From contig JAIVGW010000039.1 of assembly GCA_020201415.1 (NCBI GenBank), forward strand, positions 1 through 5,212: a stretch of 5,212 nucleotides of DNA, given 5' to 3'. The stretch is from Lentisphaerota bacterium. Lineage in GTDB: Bacteria; Verrucomicrobiota; Kiritimatiellia; JAAZAB01. A model generated the notes under the pieces. The model worked only from the letters and a program-made list of their open reading frames with translations. It searched no databases and was not told the origin of the DNA. Numbering within the stretch: position 1 is the stretch's first letter; each line of letters opens with the position of its first letter. This document shows, one piece after another, positions 1 to 5,212 of the stretch. The position numbers were made by a program, and so were the translations under genes.

Positions 1-1
1 A

Positions 2-214
2 TTCTGCTACCTTCAACCAAAGACAAGCATCTACAATTCGGATGCTGTTCGCGTTAGGCGCGCTTGTGAGAACGCGAATGCCCTGCTAAATAATCTGTTT
101 CAGTCCATGGGTTTTTCAGAACAAACAGCTTTTTACCAAGTGTTCCGAGTATATAACTTGTCACCATTTCCGAGATGCAGGTGCCTCTTCATGCTGGTTC
201 CAGCGGGCAAGTGA
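2..214 (+). CDS. 3' end of an AraC-family-like regulator gene (partial, possibly degraded)
   Basis: This reading frame is open at the left edge of the window and runs 70 codons to a TGA at 212-214. Its stretch MGFSEQTAFYQVFRVYNLSP, followed by FPRCR, matches the end of the AraC-type DNA-binding domain, where the usual pattern is GF.....F...F....G.SP..YR. Upstream, VRVRRACENA sits where the connecting helix (R...A) is expected, but the distance from that A to the GF is about five residues shorter than usual. The first helix-turn-helix is not convincing. The family consists of cytoplasmic transcription regulators with two helix-turn-helix motifs at the C-terminus. The short spacing and the odd cysteine-rich tail after the domain suggest a decaying gene or a frameshift near the end. 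A chance match in a non-coding stretch is the alternative. Confidence 0.45.
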   Translation, partial: FCYLQPKTSIYNSDAVRVRRACENANALLNNLFQSMGFSEQTAFYQVFRVYNLSPFPRCRCLFMLVPAGK

Positions 215-283
215 ACAGGTTGCCTGAAAAGCGATTTCTTATCAATCGAAGCTGGTGTTGGGGTAGGGTGCGGGTTTGCTTAT

Positions 284-415
284 GGAGCGGAATGTGTAAA
301 CATTCCGGTTTGGGTGTGTCCAGGACGTGGAGCGTATGCGCCGGAATTCTCACGAATTCCGCTCCGGGCAGAATGTGCCGGAATTCTCACGAATTCCGCT
401 CCGGGCATACCCGGC
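284..415 (+). repeat. Repeat macro-unit 1 (A1-B1-B2)
   Basis: A1 (284-308) is joined to B1 (341-365) by a 32-base linker containing GTGTGTCCAGGACGTGGAGCG. B1 and B2 (378-402) are separated by the 12 bases GGGCAGAATGTG, and B2 leads to the next A through GGGCATACCCGGC. This is the most divergent linker of the three (GGACGTGG instead of GGCCGTGG, and GCGTATGCG at its end), which suggests it is the oldest or edge unit. Confidence 0.9.
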
Positions 416-544
416 GGAGCGGAATGTGTAAACATTCCGGTGGGGTGTGTCCAGGCCGTGGAGTATGTGCCGGAATTCTCACGAATTCCGCTCCTGGCAG
501 AATGTGCCGGAATTCTCACGAATTCCGCTCCGGGCATACTCGGC
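416..544 (+). repeat. Repeat macro-unit 2 (A2-B3-B4)
   Basis: A2 (416-440), a 29-base linker, B3 (470-494), a 12-base spacer, B4 (507-531) and a 13-base spacer. It differs from unit 1 by a short deletion in the linker (GAGTATGTG instead of GAGCGTATGCG) and by single changes such as TGGCAG for GGGCAG and ACTCGG for ACCCGG. The 25-base cores themselves are unchanged, so changes sit in the spacers. Confidence 0.9.
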
Positions 545-625
545 GGAGCGGAATGTGTAAACATTCCGGTGGGGTGTGTCCAGGCCGTGGAGCGTATGTG
601 CCGGAATTCTCACGAATTCCGCTCC
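545..625 (+). repeat. Repeat macro-unit 3, incomplete (A3-B5)
   Basis: A3 (545-569), a 31-base linker and B5 (601-625). The second B copy is missing, and the sequence changes at 626 to GGGGAATACTTG and then to an AT-rich promoter-like stretch. The array therefore ends at, or inside, the regulatory region of the topoisomerase operon. Confidence 0.88.
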
Positions 626-646
626 GGGGAATACTTGTAATATAAT
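617..646 (+). promoter_or_regulatory. Candidate sigma70-type promoter of parE-parC
   Basis: A perfect TATAAT lies at 641-646 inside an AT-rich patch. The -35 position, about 17-18 bases upstream, falls within the last hairpin repeat and reads only TTCCGC (617-622), a weak match to TTGACA. Transcription would start near 652-654, leaving a leader of roughly 170 bases before the parE start. No better -10 was seen between here and parE. A weak alternative is TTGTCA at 732-737 with a poor -10 near 755-761. The call rests on the -10 alone. Confidence 0.45.
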
Positions 647-700
647 TCACACGCATGGCGCATCGTGTACGCGGGCAGATCAAGAACGCCTGAAAGTCCT

Positions 701-753
701 CCTGTGCGCTCTGACAGGTTGCATAAACTTCTTGTCAACCGCGGGGCTTTTTT
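701..753 (+). promoter_or_regulatory. Candidate leader terminator/attenuator of parE-parC
   Basis: GCTCTG (708-713) can pair with CGGGGC (742-747), with two G-U pairs, and inside it GGTTG (717-721) pairs with CAACC (736-740). Six T residues follow directly (748-753), the layout of an intrinsic terminator. A competing stem, CCTGT (701-705) with ACAGG (714-718), uses G717-G718 of the inner stem, so the two folds exclude each other. This could be an attenuator in the operon leader or a terminator for transcripts arriving through the repeat array. The stems are short and contain wobble pairs, so the call is tentative. Confidence 0.3.
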
Positions 754-824
754 GCAATATCTGCCCTTTCTGCTTTTTGTTGCTCAATCTTCCGTTGCCG
801 GCTGGCGGTTTTGAGGTCGTGGTT

Positions 825-2660
825 ATGTCCAGAATTAAAGCACCCTCCAAGGCGCATATCTATGACGAAAGCAAGGTGAAAACCCTTTCGTCGCTGGAGC
901 ATATCCGGCTGCGTACCGGTATGTACATCGGCCGGACCGGTGACGGTAGCCAGTACGAAGACGGCATCTATATCCTGGTCAAGGAAGTCGTTGATAATGC
1001 CGTGGATGAATTCATCATGGGCCACGGCAAGAAAGTTGATATTAACGTGGAGGGCGAGCGGGTCACAGTGCGTGATTACGGACGTGGCATTCCCCTGGGC
1101 AAGGTGGTGGAATGTGTTTCCAAAATCAACACTGGCGCCAAGTACAACGATGATGTGTTCCAGTTCAGTGTCGGTCTGAATGGAGTCGGCACCAAGGCTG
1201 TTAACGCCCTCAGTAGTTATTTTGTCGTGCGCAGCCACCGTGAAGGCCGTTTTGTGGAGGCGCGCTTTGAGCGTGGCCGGAAAACAGCCGAGACTTCCGG
1301 ACGGGATGGGGCGGCGGAAGATGGCACCTACATCGAGTTCGTGCCCGACCCTGAAATTTTCAAGGTGTTTGCCTTCCGGGAGGAACTGCTGCAGCGGCGC
1401 ATGCGTTTCTACGCTTATCTCAATGCCGGCCTGATCCTGAATTTCAACGGTCAACCCATCGCCGCCCGGGATGGACTGCTGGACCTGATCCGTCATGAGA
1501 GCCAGTTTGAAAAAGTTTACGATCCCCTGTATTTTCGTGACAAGTCATTGGAACTGGCTTTCACGCATACCAACCGGTTTGATGAGATGTTTTATTCCTT
1601 TGTCAATGGCCAATTTACCACCGATGGCGGCACTCATCTGAGCGCCTTCCGTGAAGGCCTGCTCAAGGGCATCAACGAATATTCCCGCCAACGGTTCACC
1701 AGTGACGATATCCGTGAGGGCATGGTGGCCGCCATTGCGGTACGGATCAAGGAGCCGATCTTTGAGTCCCAGACCAAAAACAAGCTCGGCAATACGGATA
1801 TCCGGGCGCCGTTGGTGGCCGAGGTCAAGGAGGTCACCGCAGATCTACTGCACCGCAACAGCCGTCAGGCGGAAAAGCTGATTGCCAAGCTGGAGGAAAC
1901 CAGGAAGCTGCGTAATGAGCTGCAGTCGGTCAAAAAGATGGCCCGGGAGCGGTCGAAGACCGTGGCCATCCGCATTCCCCAGCTCCGGGATTGCAAGGTG
2001 CATTTCAACCGGAAGAAGCAGAAGGGTGCGGAATCATCGATTTTTCTGACGGAAGGGCAGTCGGCGGCCGGGTCGCTTGTCAGTTGCCGCGATCCGAATA
2101 TCCAGGCCGTGTTCACCCTCAAGGGCAAGCCCTTGAATGTCTGCAATCTGAATCGTGACGCGCTTTACAAGAATACCGAGTTGTACAATCTGATGTGCAG
2201 TCTCAATATCGAGGAGACGGTGGATAATCTGCGCTTCGGCAGGGTGATCCTGGCAACGGATGCCGATGTGGACGGACTGCATATCCGCAACCTGATTATC
2301 ACTTATTTTTTGCGTTTTTTCAGCCGACTGATTGATGAAGGCCGGTTGTATATCCTTGAAACTCCGCTTTTCAGGGTCCGTGACAAGCGCCAGACCATCT
2401 ACTGTTACTCGGAAAGGGAACGGGAGGATGCATTGCGCCGAATCGGCCGTAACGCCGAGATCACCCGGTTCAAGGGTTTGGGGGAGATTTCGCCGGGCGA
2501 GTTCAAGGCCTTCATCGGCAATGACATGCGCTTGACGCCGGTGCTCACCAAAGGCGAGGATGCTGTCAATGAGATCATCAGTTTTTACATGGGCAACAAC
2601 ACTCAGGAACGCCGGGAATACATCATGACCAATCTGATTGTTGACCGCGAACAGGTCTGA
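825..2660 (+). CDS. parE: DNA topoisomerase IV subunit B (ATPase/TOPRIM subunit)
   Basis: This 611-aa protein is the ATP-binding and TOPRIM subunit of a cytoplasmic type IIA topoisomerase and pairs with the ParC encoded next door. The GHKL ATPase domain covers about residues 20-225, with LEHIRLRTGMYIG (24-36), VKEVVDNAVDE (52-62; predicted catalytic Glu54 and Mg-binding Asn58), RDYGRGIP (83-90) and GLNGVG (117-122). The transducer domain follows to about 395, with the ATP-contacting QTK loop at 316-318. The TOPRIM domain (about 404-515) has Glu410 in TEGQSA and the DADVDG metal site (Asp479, 481, 483). KGLGE is at 550-554. The length is normal for ParE, and the extra TOPRIM insert of long gyrase B proteins is absent. 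The chosen ATG is preceded by GAGG at 813-816, eight bases away. An upstream in-frame ATG at 576 would add 83 residues coded partly by hairpin repeat and is rejected. A general label gyrB is the alternative, but the pairing and the ParC type favour topoisomerase IV. The canonical EGDSA reads EGQSA here. Confidence 0.93.
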   Translation: MSRIKAPSKAHIYDESKVKTLSSLEHIRLRTGMYIGRTGDGSQYEDGIYILVKEVVDNAVDEFIMGHGKKVDINVEGERVTVRDYGRGIPLGKVVECVSKINTGAKYNDDVFQFSVGLNGVGTKAVNALSSYFVVRSHREGRFVEARFERGRKTAETSGRDGAAEDGTYIEFVPDPEIFKVFAFREELLQRRMRFYAYLNAGLILNFNGQPIAARDGLLDLIRHESQFEKVYDPLYFRDKSLELAFTHTNRFDEMFYSFVNGQFTTDGGTHLSAFREGLLKGINEYSRQRFTSDDIREGMVAAIAVRIKEPIFESQTKNKLGNTDIRAPLVAEVKEVTADLLHRNSRQAEKLIAKLEETRKLRNELQSVKKMARERSKTVAIRIPQLRDCKVHFNRKKQKGAESSIFLTEGQSAAGSLVSCRDPNIQAVFTLKGKPLNVCNLNRDALYKNTELYNLMCSLNIEETVDNLRFGRVILATDADVDGLHIRNLIITYFLRFFSRLIDEGRLYILETPLFRVRDKRQTIYCYSEREREDALRRIGRNAEITRFKGLGEISPGEFKAFIGNDMRLTPVLTKGEDAVNEIISFYMGNNTQERREYIMTNLIVDREQV

Positions 2661-2690
2661 TGCCACCGTGGATATCTCAGGCCGATTGAT

Positions 2691-4751
2691 ATGAAGAAAA
2701 AAAATCAGGACAACCAGCCGGAACTGGCGTTTGACGGTGCTGCAGCGCCGGACGCTGCTCCTGTCGCCGGAACACCGGCCGCAGAGACGCCGGCTGGCCG
2801 CGCCCCGGATCTGGGCCATGGCGCTTTTCAACGGCTGGTGGACGGCAATTTTCTGCAATATGCCTCGTATGTTATCTGCGATCGGGCCATTCCCTGTGTT
2901 GAGGATGGGTTGAAGCCTGTGCAGCGCCGGATAATGCATGCGCTGCATGAAAAGGATGACGGACGGTTCGTAAAAGTGGCGAATATCGTAGGCCACACCA
3001 TGCAATACCATCCGCACGGCGATGCATCCATTACCGACGCGCTGGTGGCGCTGGTCAACCGCGGGTACCTGGTCGAGGGGCAGGGCAATTTCGGCAATAT
3101 CTATACTGGCGACAGCGCGGCCGCGGCCCGCTATATCGAATGCCGCCTGACCAGCCTGGCCCGCGAAGAAGTGTTCAACGATGCCGTCACGGACTTTGTG
3201 CCCAGTTACGATGGGCGCAACCGGGAGCCATTGCTGTTGCCGGTGAAATTACCGCTGCTGCTGATGCTGGGCGCCGAAGGCATTGCCGTGGGGCTTTCCA
3301 CCCGTATTTTGCCCCATAATTTCAAGGAACTGTTGGAAGCCCAGATAGCCATAATCCAGAAAAAGAAATTTTGTATTCTGCCGGACTTTCCCCAGGGCGG
3401 ATTGATGGATGTTTCCGAATACGCAAAAGGCAACGGCAAGCTGCGGCTGCGCGCTGTAATGGACTCCCGCCAGCCCGGGAAACTGGTGATAAATGAGCTG
3501 CCGTTCGGGGTGACGACGGAAACGCTGATAGCCTCGATTGAAGATGCCGTGCGCCGGCAAAAGGTGCCGGTCAAGGGCATTACTGATTTCACTGCGGAAA
3601 AGGTGGAAGTTGAACTGGTCCTCAAGCCGGACGCCGATCCGGAAAAAGCCATGGCGGCCTTGTATGCTTTCACCAGTTGCGAGGTGTCCATCAGCTGCCG
3701 CGCGATTGTCCTGCGCGCCAACCGGCCGGTTGAAACCAATGTTGATGACATTCTGATCGAAAACACGGAACGCCTTTTGCAGACGCTCCGGCGCGAACTG
3801 GAATTGAAAAAGCACAATTTGCTGGAAGATATCCATCGCAAGACACTGGTGCAGATTTTCGTGGAAAACCGGATTTACAAGAAAATCGAATCCTGCAAAA
3901 CAGGCGCGGCGGTAACCAAGGCTGTGTTGGACGGACTGGCGCCTTTCCGTCCGCAGCTGACCAGGGATATCAGTGCGGAAGACGTGGAGATGCTGCTGGG
4001 CGTGCGCATCCGTCGTATTTCACAGTTCGACATCGACAAAAACCGCAAGGATATTGAAGGCATTTTGCTGGAATTGCGGCAGGTGGAAAAAAATCTTGGC
4101 GGACTGCAAGCCTATGCCATCCGCTATCTTAAACGCCTGTTGACGGAATATGGCGAACCGCACGGCCGCTGCACCAGGATCACCGGGTTCGGGACTATTG
4201 AAGTGCGCGAGCTGACTGCCCGCGAATTGGAGATTTTTTACGATCGTCAGTCGGGATACTTCGGTTACGATGTGAAAGGCGAATCCGTTCTGCATTGTTC
4301 GCCATACGACAAGTTGATTTATGTCTGGGATGACTGCCGTTACAAGGTGCTCCAGCCGCCGGCCAAGCTGTTTGTGGGCGATCGGCTGCTGTATCTGGCT
4401 AAATATGACCGGGAATGCTTGGTGACCCTGATATATACCATGGATCATTTCACTTATGTAAAGCGTTTTTCCTTCGGCGGGGTGATCATGGAGAAGGATT
4501 ATCGCTGCGCTCCCGAAACTTCGCGCTCCCTGCTGTTTGCCGATCAACCGGTGGACGATGTTTATCTCAAGTACGCGCCGGCTAAAGGACAGAAAATACA
4601 TCAACAGCTTTTCGCCCTGGGCCGGATTGCGGTCAAGAGCGTCAAGGCTCAGGGTATCCGGTTGACTGCCAAGAAGATAGCCCGGCTCGCCACGGACCGA
4701 CCCCGTTGGTGGAATGATGACACGGCGCCGCCCGCCGGGCTCATGCTTTGA
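2691..4751 (+). CDS. parC: DNA topoisomerase IV subunit A (DNA cleavage subunit)
   Basis: This 686-aa protein is the DNA breakage-reunion subunit. It cuts both strands of one duplex through a tyrosyl-DNA link so that ParE can drive a second duplex through. Residues 1-43 are a low-complexity Ala/Pro-rich leader. The cleavage core starts near 44, with YASYVICDRAIP (57-68) and DGLKPVQRR (72-80), then YHPHGDASITDALV (106-119). GDSAAAARY (140-148) places the catalytic tyrosine at Tyr148, preceded by Arg147. GIAVGLSTRILPHN (197-210) contains the likely DNA-bending isoleucine (Ile198). A tower region and a coiled-coil/C-gate segment (about 360-485, including VRIRRISQFDIDKNRKDIEG) complete the core. 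Residues about 515-686 are a short C-terminal domain that aligns by eye with the start of the Bacteroidetes ParC C-terminal domain and lacks a GyrA box (QRRGGKG). That absence argues against gyrase. The gene begins 30 bases after parE with only a weak AGG upstream (2679-2681), so translation is probably coupled. The next Met is residue 82, inside the core, so this start is firm. Confidence 0.92.
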   Translation: MKKKNQDNQPELAFDGAAAPDAAPVAGTPAAETPAGRAPDLGHGAFQRLVDGNFLQYASYVICDRAIPCVEDGLKPVQRRIMHALHEKDDGRFVKVANIVGHTMQYHPHGDASITDALVALVNRGYLVEGQGNFGNIYTGDSAAAARYIECRLTSLAREEVFNDAVTDFVPSYDGRNREPLLLPVKLPLLLMLGAEGIAVGLSTRILPHNFKELLEAQIAIIQKKKFCILPDFPQGGLMDVSEYAKGNGKLRLRAVMDSRQPGKLVINELPFGVTTETLIASIEDAVRRQKVPVKGITDFTAEKVEVELVLKPDADPEKAMAALYAFTSCEVSISCRAIVLRANRPVETNVDDILIENTERLLQTLRRELELKKHNLLEDIHRKTLVQIFVENRIYKKIESCKTGAAVTKAVLDGLAPFRPQLTRDISAEDVEMLLGVRIRRISQFDIDKNRKDIEGILLELRQVEKNLGGLQAYAIRYLKRLLTEYGEPHGRCTRITGFGTIEVRELTARELEIFYDRQSGYFGYDVKGESVLHCSPYDKLIYVWDDCRYKVLQPPAKLFVGDRLLYLAKYDRECLVTLIYTMDHFTYVKRFSFGGVIMEKDYRCAPETSRSLLFADQPVDDVYLKYAPAKGQKIHQQLFALGRIAVKSVKAQGIRLTAKKIARLATDRPRWWNDDTAPPAGLML

Positions 4752-4801
4752 GAAAGATAAAAGCCAAGCACGGCATGGGCGCAGAAATTGATGTTGGCAG
4801 A

Positions 4802-4855
4802 GCAGATTCCGCCGTGTTGCATCTGCAAAGTCCGGTATGCAACGGAGCGGTCTGC
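4802..4855 (+). terminator. Long imperfect hairpin after parC; possible 3'-end structure
   Basis: Nested arms pair across 54 bases: GCAGA (4802-4806) with TCTGC (4851-4855), CCGC (4809-4812) with GCGG (4847-4850), and GTTGCAT (4816-4822) with ATGCAAC (4837-4843) plus a T-G pair inside. That is about 17 pairs with two small interruptions and a 14-base loop. No T run follows on either strand, so it is not a standard intrinsic terminator. It lies 50 bases after the parC stop and before the next promoter, where a transcript end or an mRNA-stabilising stem would be expected. Regulatory use by the downstream gene is possible. Confidence 0.4.
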
Positions 4856-4878
4856 AATCAAAATCGGCGTTAAATAAC

Positions 4879-4924
4879 TTGACATCATCAACTATTTGTG
4901 CTGGTATGCTCATGTAATGATAAT
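4879..4924 (+). promoter_or_regulatory. Candidate promoter for the downstream secreted-protein gene
   Basis: A perfect -35 hexamer TTGACA is at 4879-4884. The nearest -10 is TATGCT at 4905-4910, with an upstream TGG giving an extended -10 form, but the 20-base spacing is long. A second -10, GATAAT (4919-4924), pairs at 17 bases with the weak TTGTGC (4896-4901). Either would start transcription between about 4916 and 4932, upstream of the gene at 5019. The region, not the exact hexamer pair, is what I support. Confidence 0.45.
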
Positions 4925-4929
4925 TGTAA

Positions 4930-4966
4930 CCGTTGGGTCTGGCCGGGAGAATGGATGACCCGACGG
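4930..4966 (+). promoter_or_regulatory. Stem-loop in the 5' leader of the downstream gene
   Basis: CCGTTGGGTC (4930-4939) pairs with GACCCGACGG (4957-4966) over ten continuous positions, one of them a G-U pair, with a 17-base loop. If transcription starts from the -10 at 4919-4924, this stem would form the extreme 5' end of the mRNA. I do not recognise a known riboswitch class in it. It could protect the message from decay or be a regulatory target. Confidence 0.45.
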
Positions 4967-4979
4967 GGAATGTGTGTAC

Positions 4980-5004
4980 GATGGCGTTCACGAGTACTGC
5001 CATC
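4980..5004 (+). promoter_or_regulatory. Small stem-loop beside the ribosome binding site
   Basis: GATGGC (4980-4985) pairs with GCCATC (4999-5004), with one further G-U pair inside and a loop of about 11 bases. It ends two bases before the GGGAG ribosome binding sequence, so its folding could influence access to the start site. A six-base inverted repeat can occur by chance. Confidence 0.28.
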
Positions 5005-5006
5005 AT

Positions 5007-5011
5007 GGGAG
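5007..5011 (+). promoter_or_regulatory. Strong Shine-Dalgarno site fixing the start at 5019
   Basis: GGGAG is placed seven bases before the ATG at 5019-5021. It is the best ribosome binding match in the window and decides the start of the last gene. Confidence 0.75.
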
Positions 5012-5018
5012 TTTTAAC

Positions 5019-5212
5019 ATGAAACGCATTGTCTTTGCATTGTTGCCGTGTTTTTTAATGCTGGTAAATTCTGCCATTCCGCAAACCCGGCTGGCGGTGA
5101 GTCCTTCCCAGTTGCAGGCCGAGACCGGCCTGGGCGGATTTGCGCTGCCTACGGAACTGCAGGTGGCTAATATCGGTTCGGGCACGATGTCTTACGACGT
5201 GAGCATAACCAC
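5019..5212 (+). CDS. Secreted protein of unknown function, N-terminal part
   Basis: The gene runs off the right edge after 64 full codons. The product begins with a classic Sec signal peptide: MKR, a hydrophobic core IVFALLPCFLMLV, and a likely signal peptidase cleavage after NSA (residue 19). The mature part reads LAVSPSQLQAETGLGG and then LQVANIGSGTMSYDVSIT. The NxGSGTxxY pattern is typical of the second strands of extracellular Ig-like or BACON-like beta-sandwich domains found in exported proteins. The protein is therefore probably periplasmic, outer-surface or secreted. It has its own promoter-like region and a structured leader, so it is probably not part of the topoisomerase operon. The family cannot be fixed from this fragment. 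Confidence 0.8.
   Translation, partial: MKRIVFALLPCFLMLVNSAIPQTRLAVSPSQLQAETGLGGFALPTELQVANIGSGTMSYDVSIT

Larger units (their letters stand above)
284..625. repeat. Tandem array of 25-base hairpin repeats in two variants
   Basis: Eight copies of one 25-base palindromic element are present. Type A, read on the + strand, has left arm GGAGCGGAATGT, loop GTAA and right arm ACATTCCGG, at 284-308, 416-440 and 545-569. Type B, read on the - strand, has left arm GGAGCGGAATTC, loop GTGA and right arm GAATTCCGG, at 341-365, 378-402, 470-494, 507-531 and 601-625. Each forms an 8-bp stem closed by a 4-base loop. All eight copies are identical within their type. The order is A-B-B, A-B-B, A-B, giving macro-units of 132 and 129 bases and a partial third. 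The open frames that cross the array on both strands encode only the repeat and are not genes. The spacers repeat too, so this is not CRISPR. It resembles the intergenic palindromic (REP-like) families of bacteria, but I cannot name the family. Confidence 0.95.

Noticed and set aside
284..625. CRISPR array
   Set aside because: The sequences between repeats are themselves repeated, the elements alternate in orientation, and no cas gene is present.
175..645. Long open frames on both strands across the repeat array
   Set aside because: Their peptides only repeat the DNA repeat (for example NSHEFRSG and MCKHSGG), they appear in several frames on both strands, and none has a ribosome binding site or a recognisable domain.
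576..824. N-terminal extension of ParE starting at the ATG at 576
   Set aside because: It is translated from repeat DNA and the leader, has no family similarity, and the ATG at 825 has a GAGG at the proper distance.
2034..3017. Long minus-strand frame antisense to the parE-parC junction
   Set aside because: It is a shadow of two well-supported + strand genes, shows no domain, and crosses their junction.
4966..4976. GGAATGTGTG near 4966 as a further copy of the hairpin repeat
   Set aside because: Only the first few bases match; the GTAA loop and the right arm are missing.
4020..5006. Long minus-strand frame antisense to the end of parC and the intergenic region
   Set aside because: Most of it is antisense to conserved parC sequence, and its peptide has no recognisable features.

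Overview
The window carries a complete two-gene operon for a type IIA DNA topoisomerase of the topoisomerase IV kind: parE (825-2660) followed 30 bases later by parC (2691-4751), both on the + strand and both intact. The proteins look most like the ParE/ParC pair of Bacteroidetes and PVC-type bacteria (Chlamydiae, Lentisphaerota, Kiritimatiellota and relatives). ParE is compact (611 aa) with DYGRGIPLGKVV and VGLNGVGTKAVNALS signatures. ParC has HGDASITDALV, YFGYDVKG and a short C-terminal domain. With moderate-to-high GC coding sequence this suggests a Gram-negative bacterium of the PVC/FCB groups. The placement is inference from remembered family patterns, not from a search.

Region by region: bases 2-214 are the open-ended 3' end of a reading frame that resembles the second helix-turn-helix of an AraC-family regulator, perhaps degraded. 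Bases 215-283 hold nothing I can name. Bases 284-625 are a tandem array of short hairpin repeats: eight copies of one 25-base element in two sequence variants and both orientations, arranged in macro-units of about 130 bases. The two variants differ by compensating changes in the stem and both keep a GNRA-type loop. Directly after the last repeat lies a perfect TATAAT (641-646), the best promoter candidate for parE-parC. A leader of about 170 bases follows, with a compound hairpin and a T run that could act as an attenuator or terminator.

After parC there is a 267-base intergenic region with a long imperfect hairpin (4802-4855), then promoter-like hexamers (4879-4924) and two more stem-loops (4930-4966 and 4980-5004). 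These lead into a strong Shine-Dalgarno sequence and the start of a secreted protein gene (5019 to beyond the end). That product has a clear signal peptide and the start of what looks like an extracellular beta-sandwich domain.

ParE and ParC together form the A2B2 enzyme that passes one DNA duplex through another with ATP, mainly to unlink replicated chromosomes. The flanking AraC-like fragment and secreted protein have no evident link to this role. The most unusual material is non-coding: the repeat array and the structured leaders.
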